Assembly: GCF_024218775.1 (NCBI RefSeq)
Contig: NZ_CP100404.1
Location: 1,054,001-1,118,000, forward strand
Length of the DNA: 64,000 bases
Direction: 5' to 3'
Source: Haloarcula marina
GTDB lineage: Archaea; Halobacteriota; Halobacteria; Halobacteriales; Haloarculaceae
Under the pieces are notes generated by a model, which had not been told where the DNA came from, did no database searches, and saw nothing but the letters and a program-made list of their open reading frames with translations. The position numbers and the translations under genes are program-made. Shown here piece after piece: positions 42,650-51,300 of the stretch; positions within the stretch are counted from its first letter, which is position 1, and each line of letters begins with the position of its first letter.

Positions 42650-42709
42650 AGGCCCGCCTGCGCCCGTCTCGGTATTTGAACCCTCGTCCGCCAGCGGCCG
42701 AGGCCGCGA

Positions 42710-42720
42710 ACGTTTATATC
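42710..42720 (+). promoter_or_regulatory. TATA element of the 42743 gene
   Basis: The sequence ACGTTTATATC ends 22 bases before the GTG at 42743. It is the clear TATA-like element in this intergenic region and supports the GTG start. Confidence 0.5.
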
Positions 42721-42742
42721 GGATCGCGCGGCCAGTCGGCCC

Positions 42743-43090
42743 GTGTCCGACAGCGACGAGGTGAAAGCGGCGCTCAGAGCGCTCGCAGACGGCGAGGAAT
42801 CGACGCCCGGCGACGCCGCTTGGGGCGAGACTGACCCCGTACCCGCCCCACGTTCGGAACCCGCTGGCGAGGCGGGCGACTACCGCGCGGTCATCGACCG
42901 AGCGATACGGGCGACGGAGGACGTCGAGGCGGCCGCCGCGTTCGTCGACTCGGTGGGTCTCGACTCGCTCGAACGCGCCGTCGAACGGGCCGAGCGAGAA
43001 GTCAGCGGGCGCGCCCGGGAGGGTCGGGACGCGCTCGCCGCCTTCCAGCGGTTCCGGGCGGCCGCGGGTGGTCAGGAGCGTGACGGGTGA
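42743..43090 (+). CDS. Small acidic helical protein upstream of mre11-rad50
   Basis: The 115-residue protein starts at a GTG (MSDSDEVKAALRALADGEES). After a Pro/Ser-rich linker it has a helical domain, DYRAVIDRAIRATEDVEAAA and SLERAVERAEREVSGRAREG. No membrane segment or motif is known to me. It runs in the same direction as mre11 with a gap of 75 bases, and from memory a similar small gene occupies this place in other haloarchaea. It may be co-expressed with Mre11-Rad50, but a direct role is not shown. Confidence 0.7.
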   Translation: MSDSDEVKAALRALADGEESTPGDAAWGETDPVPAPRSEPAGEAGDYRAVIDRAIRATEDVEAAAAFVDSVGLDSLERAVERAEREVSGRAREGRDALAAFQRFRAAAGGQERDG

Positions 43091-43165
43091 GTCTCGTGAG
43101 GCGACGTTCCACTTCCACCGTGGTCGCGACACCTCTTTAGGAGACGCTGGCATACGACCTGACAG

Positions 43166-44437
43166 ATGACACGGGTGATACACACCGGCGATACGCACAT
43201 CGGGTATCAGCAGTACCACGCACCCGAGCGCCGGGCGGATTTCCTCGACGCGTTCCGACAGGTGGTCAGCGATGCCGTCGACGACGACGTGGGGGCCGTC
43301 GTTCACGCGGGGGACCTGTTCCACGACCGTCGGCCGACGCTGACCGACATCATGGGGACCCTCGACGTGCTGAAGGACCTGGACGCCGCCGGGATTCCGT
43401 TTCTTGCCGTCGTGGGAAATCACGAGGCCAAGCGGGACGCACAGTGGCTGGACCTCTACGAGCGACTCGGTCTGGCGACGCGCCTGGGGGAGGAACCGAC
43501 CGTCGTCGGCGACACGGCCTTCTACGGACTGGACTTCGTCCCGCGCTCGAAGCGCGACGACCTCGACTACGAGTTTGCGCCCCACGACGCCGACCACGCC
43601 GCACTGGTCACGCACGGCCTCTTTCAGCCGTTCGACCACGGCGACTGGGACGCCGCCGAAGTCCTCGCGGAGTCGTCGGTCCACTTCGACGCGATGCTTC
43701 TCGGCGACAACCACAAGCCCGGCAAACAGGAGATAGACGGCCAGTGGGTCACCTACTGCGGGTCTACCGAGCGCGCGAGCGCGAGCGAACGCGAGGACCG
43801 CGGCTACAACATCGTCACGTTCGACGAGACGACCCACATCACCCGCCGCGGTCTCGACACGCGCGAGTTCGTCTTCGTCGACGTGGAACTGGCCGAGAGC
43901 GAGGGCGTCGAACGCGTCCGGAGCAAAGTCGGCCAACACGACCTCGAAGGAGCGGTGGTCGTCGTCAGCATCGACGGGGACGGGGACCCCATCGCCCCGG
44001 CCAGCGTCGAGGAGTACGCGCTGGAGGCGGGCGCACTCGTCGCCCGCGTCACCGACCACCGGGAACTGAGCGCGGACGAGCGCGAGACCACGGTGAGTTT
44101 CGCCGACCCGGACGACGCCGTCACCGAACGCGTGCGCGAACTCGGCTTGAGCGGGGCCGCCCGCGACATCGACGAGACGGTCAGAGCGTCGAAAGTCGCC
44201 GACGCGAACGTCGCCGATACCGTCGAAGACCGGATTCGAGAACTCTTAGAGGAAGACCCCGATTCGTTGGCCGGAAGCGGCGAGGGCGACGATGCGGAGA
44301 CGGCCGACCACGCCGCGACGACGGAAGCCGACGGGGGCGAAGCGGGCTCACCGAACGGGCAGTCCGAGACCGCACCGGCGGCGTCGGCCGACGGCGGCGA
44401 CGGCGAGGACCAATCCAGCATGGAGGAGTTCCTGTGA
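43166..44437 (+). CDS. mre11: DNA double-strand break repair nuclease Mre11
   Basis: The 423-residue protein has the metallophosphoesterase motifs in order: IHTGDTHIGYQQYH at the start, VVHAGDLFHDRRPT, VVGNHEAKR, then LVTHGLFQPFDHG and MLLGDNHKPGKQ, which carry the two-metal site. The C-terminal third is a capping and Rad50-binding region, ending in an acidic low-complexity tail (GEGDDAETADHAATTEADGG and so on). Mre11 binds Rad50 and processes DNA ends; in Haloferax it restrains recombination at breaks. The Rad50 gene follows 13 bases later. Confidence 0.95.
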   Translation: MTRVIHTGDTHIGYQQYHAPERRADFLDAFRQVVSDAVDDDVGAVVHAGDLFHDRRPTLTDIMGTLDVLKDLDAAGIPFLAVVGNHEAKRDAQWLDLYERLGLATRLGEEPTVVGDTAFYGLDFVPRSKRDDLDYEFAPHDADHAALVTHGLFQPFDHGDWDAAEVLAESSVHFDAMLLGDNHKPGKQEIDGQWVTYCGSTERASASEREDRGYNIVTFDETTHITRRGLDTREFVFVDVELAESEGVERVRSKVGQHDLEGAVVVVSIDGDGDPIAPASVEEYALEAGALVARVTDHRELSADERETTVSFADPDDAVTERVRELGLSGAARDIDETVRASKVADANVADTVEDRIRELLEEDPDSLAGSGEGDDAETADHAATTEADGGEAGSPNGQSETAPAASADGGDGEDQSSMEEFL

Positions 44438-44450
44438 GGGGTGAGCGCTG

Positions 44451-47132
44451 ATGCGGTTCCAGCGAGTCGCGATGGAGAACTTCAAATGCTACGACGACGC
44501 CGACCTGCGGTTGGACCCCGGGGTCACCGTCATCCACGGCCTGAACGGGAGCGGGAAGTCCTCGCTGTTGGAGGCCTGTTTCTTCGCCCTCTACGGGTCG
44601 AAGGCCATCGACGAGACGCTGGAAGACGTGGTGACCATCGGGGCCGACGACTGCACGGTCGACCTGTGGTTCAGCCACGGCGGCGGCGAGTACCACATCA
44701 CGCGGCGGGTGCGCAACACCGGCGAGCGCGCCTCGCACGCCAAGTGCGTGATGGAGACGCCCGAGGGCGACACGTACGAGGGTGCGCGAGCGGTCCGTCG
44801 GCGGGTCACCGAACTCCTGCGGATGGACAGCGAGGCGTTCGTCAACTGCGCGTACGTCCGGCAGGGCGAGGTGAACAAACTCATCAACGCCTCGCCGAGC
44901 GACCGGCAGGACATGCTGGACGACTTGCTCCAACTCGGGAAACTGGAGACCTACCGCGAACGAGCGAGCGATGCCCGCGTCGGCGTCAAGCGCGTCCGCG
45001 ACGGCAAGTACGATTCGCTGTCGACGCTCGACGACCAGATAGCCGAGAAAGAGGCGAAGGACCTCCACGAGCGACTGAACGGGCTGGAGACCGAGCGAAA
45101 CGAGATACAGGAGAAAATCGACAACTTCGAGCGACAGCGCGAAGCGGCCACAGAGACGCTGGAGAACGCGAAGTCGGTCTTGGAAGAACACGAGGAGCGA
45201 CAGGCCGAACTGTCCGAGTTGGCGAACGACATCGAGGAACTGGAAGGAGATATCGCCGAGGCCGAACGGGAGCGCGAGCGGTTGCAGGACCGCATTTCGG
45301 AACTGAAAGCCGAACGCGACTCGCTGGAAGAGGACCGCGACGAGGCGGTGGCCGAGACGGACCTCGACGCGGCGGACCCGGCGGCGGTCGAGGACCGCCT
45401 GGAAACCCTCGACGACCGGGCCGACGACCTCCGCTCGCGCATCGAGTCCCAGCGCGTCGAAGCGCAGAAACACAGCGGCGACGCCGACTCGCTCGAATCG
45501 CAGGCGGAGGACCTCGAAGCACGTGCGGCCAACAAACGACAGACGGCCGACGACCTCGAATCGGCCCTTGACGACGCCCGCGAGACTATCGCCGACCGGC
45601 GGTCGAAACTCGACGATATCGACGCGGACATCGAGGAACTCGAAACGACGTTCGAGGGGAGCGAGACGACCCGCGAGGAAGCGACGGACCACCGAGATAC
45701 CGTCGCTGACGAACTCGACGAGGCCCGACAGCGCGTGACCGAGTTGGAAACGAAACTCCGGAGCGAACGCGAATCGCTCGAAGAAGCCGAAAAACTCCTC
45801 GACGCCGGGAAATGCCCCGAGTGCGGGCAGGACGTGACTGACTCGCCGCACGTCGAGTCCATCGAAGCCGACCGGGAGCGCGTGGCCGAACTGGAGTCGA
45901 CCCTGTCGGCGGCCCGTGAGACGGTCGAGTCGCTACAGACCGACCTGGAACGCGCCGAGTCGCTGGCCGACGCCGCCGACCGGTTGGCGACGCTGGAACA
46001 GAACCGCGAGAACGTCGTCCAACTCGTCGAGGAGAAGGAGTCGAGCATCGAGGCCGACGAGGAGCGAATCGAACAACTGCGCGAGGACGCCGACGAACTA
46101 GCCGAGGAAGCAGCACAGAAGCGCGAGGCGGCGGCGGAAGCGAACGAACGGGCCGCGGAGTGCCGGTCGGTCATCGGCGAGTGCAACCAAGAACACCAAC
46201 AGGTCAAGCAGTCGATTCAGCGACTGGAACGCCTCGCCGAGGTCATCGACGCTATCGACGACCACGAGCGCGAACTCGACCAACTCCGGGAGAAGCGGTC
46301 CCAAGCCGCGGAGATGAACGACCAGCGACGCGACCGACTCGCCGAGAAGCGCGAGCAGAAACAGGAGTTGGCCGAACAGGTCGACGAGTCGCGAATCGAG
46401 GAGGCCCGCGACGACAGGCAGCGCGCGGCCGACTATATCGAACAGGTCGACCCGCGACTCGACGAACTCCGCGAGAAGCGCGACGACCGACAGAGCGCCA
46501 TCGGCGGCGTCAAGAACGAAATCGAGGAACTGGAAGGACTGCGGGAACGGCGCGAGAACCTCGCCGAGTCGCTGTCGAAACTCGACTCGCTATACGAGGA
46601 GGCCCAGCAGTTACAGGAGATGTACGGCGCGCTCCGGGCGGAACTGCGCCAGCGGAACGTCGAGACGCTCGAACGAATGCTCAACGAGACGTTCTCGCTC
46701 GTCTATCAGAACGACTCCTACTCCCACATCGAACTCGACGGCGAGTATCAGTTGACCGTGTTCCAGAAGGACGGCGAACCGCTGGAACCCGAACAGCTAT
46801 CCGGCGGCGAGCGCGCGCTGTTCAACCTCAGCCTGCGGTGTGCCATCTACCGACTGCTCGCGGAGGGCATCGAGGGGGCCGCGCCGATGCCCCCGCTCAT
46901 CCTCGACGAACCGACCGTGTTCCTCGACTCGGGCCACGTCACGCAACTGCTGGACCTGATACAGTACATGCGCGACGACGTGGGCGTCGAGCAGATTCTC
47001 GTCGTCAGCCACGACGACGAACTCGTCGGGGCGGCCGACGACCTCGTCCGAGTGGAGAAAGACGCCACCTCGAACCGGTCGCACGTCGACCGCGTGGACC
47101 AAATCGAGGAGACGATTGCGGAACTGGCCTGA
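44451..47132 (+). CDS. rad50: DNA double-strand break repair ATPase Rad50
   Basis: The 893-residue protein has the N-terminal Walker A GLNGSGKSSLLEACFFALYG. A long antiparallel coiled coil (about residues 170-720) has the zinc hook GKCPECGQDV near its middle (CxxC at residue 457). The C-terminal ABC signature LSGGERALFNLSLRCAIYRL and Walker B LILDEPTVFLDSG close the ATPase. Rad50 bridges DNA ends with Mre11; zinc-hook dimerisation is known from archaeal structures. The gene follows mre11 in the same operon, and the next gene is convergent. Confidence 0.96.
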   Translation: MRFQRVAMENFKCYDDADLRLDPGVTVIHGLNGSGKSSLLEACFFALYGSKAIDETLEDVVTIGADDCTVDLWFSHGGGEYHITRRVRNTGERASHAKCVMETPEGDTYEGARAVRRRVTELLRMDSEAFVNCAYVRQGEVNKLINASPSDRQDMLDDLLQLGKLETYRERASDARVGVKRVRDGKYDSLSTLDDQIAEKEAKDLHERLNGLETERNEIQEKIDNFERQREAATETLENAKSVLEEHEERQAELSELANDIEELEGDIAEAERERERLQDRISELKAERDSLEEDRDEAVAETDLDAADPAAVEDRLETLDDRADDLRSRIESQRVEAQKHSGDADSLESQAEDLEARAANKRQTADDLESALDDARETIADRRSKLDDIDADIEELETTFEGSETTREEATDHRDTVADELDEARQRVTELETKLRSERESLEEAEKLLDAGKCPECGQDVTDSPHVESIEADRERVAELESTLSAARETVESLQTDLERAESLADAADRLATLEQNRENVVQLVEEKESSIEADEERIEQLREDADELAEEAAQKREAAAEANERAAECRSVIGECNQEHQQVKQSIQRLERLAEVIDAIDDHERELDQLREKRSQAAEMNDQRRDRLAEKREQKQELAEQVDESRIEEARDDRQRAADYIEQVDPRLDELREKRDDRQSAIGGVKNEIEELEGLRERRENLAESLSKLDSLYEEAQQLQEMYGALRAELRQRNVETLERMLNETFSLVYQNDSYSHIELDGEYQLTVFQKDGEPLEPEQLSGGERALFNLSLRCAIYRLLAEGIEGAAPMPPLILDEPTVFLDSGHVTQLLDLIQYMRDDVGVEQILVVSHDDELVGAADDLVRVEKDATSNRSHVDRVDQIEETIAELA

Positions 47133-47135
47133 CGC

Positions 47136-47561
47136 TTACCGGTCGGTGAGCGCGTCGACGGCGCGGTCTGCCGTCGGCGTCGTGTCGTAGCCGCGTCGAC
47201 CGGTCACGTCGACTTCTTCGAGCAGACCCGCCGCGCGGAACTCCGCGAGCAGGCCGTGTAAGTCGCTCTCACAGAGGTCGTAACTGTCCAGCAGTTCGTG
47301 GACCGAGAGCGGCCCGCGGTCGGCCACTTCGACGAGCAGCCCCAGCGCCCGGTCGTCGTGGGCGGCCGTGACGACGGTCCGGACGGCGTCCGGGACGGCC
47401 CCGGCGGCGGTCGCGAGTGGCGACTCGCCGTCGACGGGTTCGAGGTCGGCGTTCTGGACGTGCCGTTCGGCGCCCGTCTCTGGGTCCCGAACCAGACTCG
47501 CGTCCTTGGACTCTTTCAGCAGGATGTAGTGGGTGCCCGACGCGTCGCGGACGGTTCGCAT
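47136..47561 (-). CDS. Winged-helix-like conserved haloarchaeal protein
   Basis: The 141-residue protein begins MRTVRDASGTHYILLKESKD, with beta-strand character, and its second half reads like a winged-helix domain: RALGLLVEVADRGPLSVHEL followed by YDLCESDLHGLLAEFRAAGL, then a wing EEVDVTGRRGYDTTPTADRA. It may be a DNA-binding regulator. No ligand is known. It converges on rad50 with a 3-base gap, so the stops nearly touch. I have seen this as a haloarchaea-specific unknown. Confidence 0.72.
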   Translation of the reverse strand: MRTVRDASGTHYILLKESKDASLVRDPETGAERHVQNADLEPVDGESPLATAAGAVPDAVRTVVTAAHDDRALGLLVEVADRGPLSVHELLDSYDLCESDLHGLLAEFRAAGLLEEVDVTGRRGYDTTPTADRAVDALTDR

Positions 47562-47585
47562 ACCCGCCGTAGCGGGCGTGCGTGG

Positions 47586-48029
47586 TTAGCCGTTGTGGTC
47601 GTCGGTGTCGTCGCTTTCGCTGTCGTCGGTTCCGCTCTCGGTGTCGTCGCTTTCGCTGTCGTCGGTTCCGCTCTCGGTGTCGTCCTCGTCCGCTTTCCGC
47701 TCGCGCTCGAACTTAACGTACCGCGCGGTGCCGTAGGCGAACGCGACGACGCCGACGAGGAAGACGCGGATGCCGAGGTCGACCTGCCCCCGGAAGTACG
47801 CGAGCATGGGGCCGACAGAGAGCGCCAGTAGCGCGACGTTGAACACGAGGACGAGTTTCCAGAACAGACCGGCGGCCTCGCTGCTCGCACCGCCGTCGGG
47901 CGGATTCGGCGCTTTCGGAACCGGTGGACCGAGGCTCTCGGGGTCGAACTCGTCCGGTTCGTAGGGGCTCTTCTCGGAGAGCACGCCGGGGGGACTGTCC
48001 GGGTCGGGTTCGTCGGAACCGGGTGGCAC
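47586..48029 (-). CDS. Two-helix membrane protein with repetitive acidic tail
   Basis: The 147-residue product starts at a GTG (48029) with a Pro/Asp/Glu-rich section of about 55 residues. Two hydrophobic helices follow (LFWKLVLVFNVALLALSVGP, LGIRVFLVGVVAFAYGTARY), and then a basic stretch and an acidic tail made of a duplicated TESGTDDSESDD unit. The duplication is a 36-base tandem repeat in the DNA at 47605-47676. No function is known. I chose the GTG because the upstream in-frame reading is shadow sequence across the polB promoter. Confidence 0.62.
   Translation of the reverse strand: MPPGSDEPDPDSPPGVLSEKSPYEPDEFDPESLGPPVPKAPNPPDGGASSEAAGLFWKLVLVFNVALLALSVGPMLAYFRGQVDLGIRVFLVGVVAFAYGTARYVKFERERKADEDDTESGTDDSESDDTESGTDDSESDDTDDHNG
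47605..47676. repeat. 36-base tandem repeat, two identical copies
   Basis: Bases 47605-47640 and 47641-47676 are the same 36-base unit. It encodes the acidic Ser/Asp/Glu-rich repeat near the C-terminus of the protein at 47586. Because it is in frame and a multiple of three, copy number could change without breaking the gene. Confidence 0.85.
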
Positions 48030-48072
48030 GCTATGCCCTCGGGACGCGACGATTATAGGCGTTCGCAGTCGC

Positions 48073-48264
48073 TTACGCGCTGTCGGTGAGCGACACCGTC
48101 GTATCGCTCTGAATCCACGCCAGCGGATGCTGGGCGTCGTAGAACACTGTCCCCTCCTCGGTCTCGTAGGTCTCGGTCGTCTGCACTGCGTTCGGCAGCG
48201 CAGGCTCGGACCGAATTTCGTCCGCCCTGTCCGACTGACCGTCGGGAGATGCGTGGTGCGACAT
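48073..48264 (-). CDS. Short conserved haloarchaeal protein
   Basis: From the ATG at 48264 the product is 63 residues: a polar N-terminus (MSHHASPDGQSDRADEIRSE) and then TVFYDAQHPLAWIQSDTTVS, a pattern that I recall from small haloarchaeal proteins. Another ATG at 48300 would overlap an AT-rich stretch (GATATATGG on the minus strand at about 48298-48306) that looks like the TATA box of this gene, so the shorter start is preferred. No function is known. Confidence 0.6.
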   Translation of the reverse strand: MSHHASPDGQSDRADEIRSEPALPNAVQTTETYETEEGTVFYDAQHPLAWIQSDTTVSLTDSA

Positions 48265-48339
48265 GGGGACGTCGTCAAGTGGTATGACATTACGTACCAT
48301 ATATCTTCTGTCCCCGACAAACACCGCCGACCGCCGACG

Positions 48340-48365
48340 TTTTTATCCGCCCTCTCGAAAGGAGG
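48340..48365 (+). promoter_or_regulatory. TATA element and Shine-Dalgarno site of polB
   Basis: TTTTTAT at 48340-48346 is about 26-32 bases before the polB start. GGAGGG at 48361-48366 is 6 bases before the ATG and complementary to the 16S rRNA 3' end. Having both is unusual here, where most genes look leaderless. If the TATA box sets the start site, transcription would begin only near the ribosome site, which leaves little leader. Confidence 0.45.
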
Positions 48366-48371
48366 GCAAGC

Positions 48372-51176
48372 ATGAGTGACGAAGGCCAGCGCACCTTCGG
48401 GGATTTCCAAGCGGAGGGCGCTGACGACAGGCCGGTCGCCGACGAAGCGGCGGCCATAGCCGGGAACGGCGGTGGGTCGGCGGACCTCGTCGACATCGAC
48501 GAACGGCAGTTTCCCGACGTCTCCGAAACGGTCGAGTTCGTCGTGACGCAGGTCGATTACACCGTGGAGGGTCGGGGCGACGACGAGTTCCCAGTCGTCC
48601 ACGTCTTCGGCCGTACCGACGACAACGAGACGGTCCACGCGCGGGTCTACGAGTTCGAACCCTACTTCTACGTCCCCGCGGACAGCGTCACCGAAGACCG
48701 ACTGCGCCAGTACGACCGCATCGTCGACTGGCACTACGAGGACGCGAACGGCGACCCCTTCGAGTCGATTCGCGGCGAACGCCTGCTGAAGATAATCGGG
48801 CAGACGCCGCGCGACGTGGGGCAGATGCGGGACGACTTCGACCACTACGAGGCGGACATCCTCTTCCCGAACCGCCTGCTCATCGACAAGGACATCACCA
48901 GCGGCGTCCGCGTCCCCGTCCGCGAACTCGACGACGGGAGCCTGAAGGTCCATCACGAGGAGATTGCGGCCGTCGAGGCCAGCGCCGACCCGCGAGTCAA
49001 CACCTTCGACATCGAGGTGGACGACCGCCACGGGTTCCCCGAGGAGGGCGAGGAGACCATCGTCTGTCTCACTTCCCACGACTCCTACGACGACGAGTAC
49101 GTGGTCTGGTTGTACGAGTCGCCCGACGGCATCGAGGGGCCGGAGGCGCTCGCCGGATACGACCCCATCCACGAGGACGTCGACTTCGAGGCCGACGTAC
49201 GCGTCTTCGAGGCGGAGGAGGCGATGCTCGAAGCGTTCGTCGACTACATCGTCGAGACGGACCCCGACGTGCTGACCGGGTGGAACTTCGACGACTTCGA
49301 CGCGCCGTACTTCCTGGACCGACTCGACGAACTATCGAGTCCGATGCACGACTACGACCTCGACATCAATCGCCTCTCGCGGGTGAACGAGGTCTGGCGC
49401 AGCGACTGGCAGGGGCCGGACATCAAGGGCCGGGTCGTCTTCGACCTGCTGTACGCCTACAAACGCACGCAGTTCACCGAACTGGAGTCCTACCGCCTCG
49501 ACGCGGTCGGCGAACAGGAACTCGGCGTCGGCAAGGAACGGTACACCGGCGACATCGGCGACCTCTGGGAGGAGAACCCCGAGCGCTTGCTGGAGTACAA
49601 CCTCCGGGACGTGGAACTGTGCGTCGAACTCGACAGGGAGCAGGACATCATCGACTTCTGGGACGAGGTCCGCACCTTCGTCGGGTGTAAACTGGAGGAC
49701 GCGACGACGCCCGGCGACGCCGTGGACATGTACGTCCTCCACAAACTGTTCGGCGAGTACGCGCTCCCCTCGAAGGGTCAACAGGCGAGCGAGGACTACG
49801 AGGGCGGGGCCGTCTTCGACCCCATCACCGGCGTCCGGGAGAACGTCACGGTACTGGACCTGAAGTCGCTGTACCCGATGTGCATGGTGACGACGAACGC
49901 GAGTCCCGAGACGAAAGTCGACCCGGAGAGATACGACGGCGACACCTACGTCGCCCCCAACGGGACTCACTTCCGGAAGGAACCGGACGGCGTCATCCGG
50001 GAGATGGTCGACGAACTGCTGACCGAACGCGAGGAGAAGAAGGGCCTGCGAAACGACCACGACCCATCGGACCCCGAGTACGAGCGGTACGACCGCCAGC
50101 AGGCCGCCGTGAAGGTCATCATGAACTCGCTGTACGGCGTGCTGGGGTGGGACCGGTTCCGCCTCTACGACAAGGAGATGGGCGCGGCCGTCACCGCCAC
50201 CGGGCGGGAGGTCATCGACTACACCGACGAAGTGGTCGCTGACGAGGGGTACGAGGTCGTCTACGGCGACACCGACTCGGTGATGTTACAGGTCGGCGAT
50301 GTCGGCCCGGAAGACGTCGACGGCGACGTCGCGGTCACCGACGAGATACGCGAGAAACACCCCGAGATGAGTGACGCCGAACTCACGACGGTGGCCGCGA
50401 CCATTCAGAAGGGGTTCGAGTTGGAGGACGTTATCAACGCCTCCTACGACGAGTTCGCCAGCGAGCGTCTGAACGCTGAGGACCACCGCTTCCAAATCGA
50501 GTTCGAGAAACTGTACCGGCGGTTCTTCCAAGCGGGCAAGAAGAAGCGCTACGCGGGCCACATCGTCTGGAAGGAGGGCAAGCACGTCGACGACATCGAC
50601 ATCACCGGGTTCGAGTACCAGCGCTCGGACATCGCGCCCATCACGAAACGGGTCCAGAAGGAGGTCATCGACCGTATCGTCCACGGGGAGGACGCCGACT
50701 CGATAAAGGAGTACGTCGGCGACGTCATCGAGGACTATCAGGACGGGAACGTCGACTACGACGACGTGGGTATCCCCGGCGGCATCGGGAAGAAACTCGA
50801 CAACTACGACACCGACACGGCGCAGGTCCGCGGCGCGAAGTACGCCAACCTCCTGTTGGGGACGAACTTCCAGAGCGGGTCGAAACCGAAGCGCCTCTAC
50901 CTCGGCCGGGTCCACGCGGACTTCTTCGAACGCGTCGAAGACGAACTCGACTTAGACCCGAAGCGGGACCCGCTGTACGGCGAGTTCCGCCGCGACCCCG
51001 ACGTCATCTGCTTCGAGTACGCCGACCAGATTCCCGAGGAGTTCGAGGTCGACTGGGACAAGATGCTGGATAAGACGCTGAAGGGCCCCATCGCTCGGAT
51101 TCTCGAAGCGCTGGATATCTCGTGGGACGAGGTCAAGTCCGGACAGGAACAGACCGGACTCGGCCAGTACATGTAA
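48372..51176 (+). CDS. polB: Family B DNA polymerase, intein-free
   Basis: The 934-residue protein has the exonuclease motifs NTFDIEVD (Exo I), VLTGWNFDDFDAPYF (Exo II) and LLEYNLRDVELCVEL (Exo III). The polymerase motifs are LDLKSLYPMCM (motif A), VKVIMNSLYGVLGW (motif B) and VVYGDTDSVML (motif C). The first 50 residues are acidic and poorly conserved. Many haloarchaeal polB genes carry inteins near these motifs; here the conserved segments run on uninterrupted, so none is present. It is the main replicative or repair family-B polymerase. The gene is followed after 124 bases by the suf operon. Confidence 0.96.
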   Translation: MSDEGQRTFGDFQAEGADDRPVADEAAAIAGNGGGSADLVDIDERQFPDVSETVEFVVTQVDYTVEGRGDDEFPVVHVFGRTDDNETVHARVYEFEPYFYVPADSVTEDRLRQYDRIVDWHYEDANGDPFESIRGERLLKIIGQTPRDVGQMRDDFDHYEADILFPNRLLIDKDITSGVRVPVRELDDGSLKVHHEEIAAVEASADPRVNTFDIEVDDRHGFPEEGEETIVCLTSHDSYDDEYVVWLYESPDGIEGPEALAGYDPIHEDVDFEADVRVFEAEEAMLEAFVDYIVETDPDVLTGWNFDDFDAPYFLDRLDELSSPMHDYDLDINRLSRVNEVWRSDWQGPDIKGRVVFDLLYAYKRTQFTELESYRLDAVGEQELGVGKERYTGDIGDLWEENPERLLEYNLRDVELCVELDREQDIIDFWDEVRTFVGCKLEDATTPGDAVDMYVLHKLFGEYALPSKGQQASEDYEGGAVFDPITGVRENVTVLDLKSLYPMCMVTTNASPETKVDPERYDGDTYVAPNGTHFRKEPDGVIREMVDELLTEREEKKGLRNDHDPSDPEYERYDRQQAAVKVIMNSLYGVLGWDRFRLYDKEMGAAVTATGREVIDYTDEVVADEGYEVVYGDTDSVMLQVGDVGPEDVDGDVAVTDEIREKHPEMSDAELTTVAATIQKGFELEDVINASYDEFASERLNAEDHRFQIEFEKLYRRFFQAGKKKRYAGHIVWKEGKHVDDIDITGFEYQRSDIAPITKRVQKEVIDRIVHGEDADSIKEYVGDVIEDYQDGNVDYDDVGIPGGIGKKLDNYDTDTAQVRGAKYANLLLGTNFQSGSKPKRLYLGRVHADFFERVEDELDLDPKRDPLYGEFRRDPDVICFEYADQIPEEFEVDWDKMLDKTLKGPIARILEALDISWDEVKSGQEQTGLGQYM

Positions 51177-51273
51177 TCCACCGCCGACACCGATTTCCGG
51201 GTACGGAAAATATTGTTTCCATACCCTAAACACGTTTTCGTCGCAATGCGAAAGGTTGATGGGTCGAACGGAC

Positions 51274-51280
51274 CTTATTT
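51274..51280 (+). promoter_or_regulatory. TATA element of the sufCBD operon
   Basis: CTTATTT lies about 21-27 bases before the sufC ATG at 51301. This is the spacing for a leaderless transcript and supports that start over an in-frame ATG at 51256. Confidence 0.5.
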
Positions 51281-51300
51281 CGGTTGACCTAAGAGACACT

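Noticed and set aside
42098-44059. Long version of the first operon protein (653 codons)
   Set aside because: The part upstream of the ATG at 42649 is antisense to the 42743 and mre11 genes and has no relation to the coiled-coil domain.
44181-45851. Open minus-strand frame of 556 codons
   Set aside because: It is antisense to mre11-rad50 and shows no domain of its own.
47586-49172. Long version of the two-helix membrane protein (528 codons)
   Set aside because: Sequence upstream of 48029 is antisense to polB, crosses its promoter and is composition-poor.
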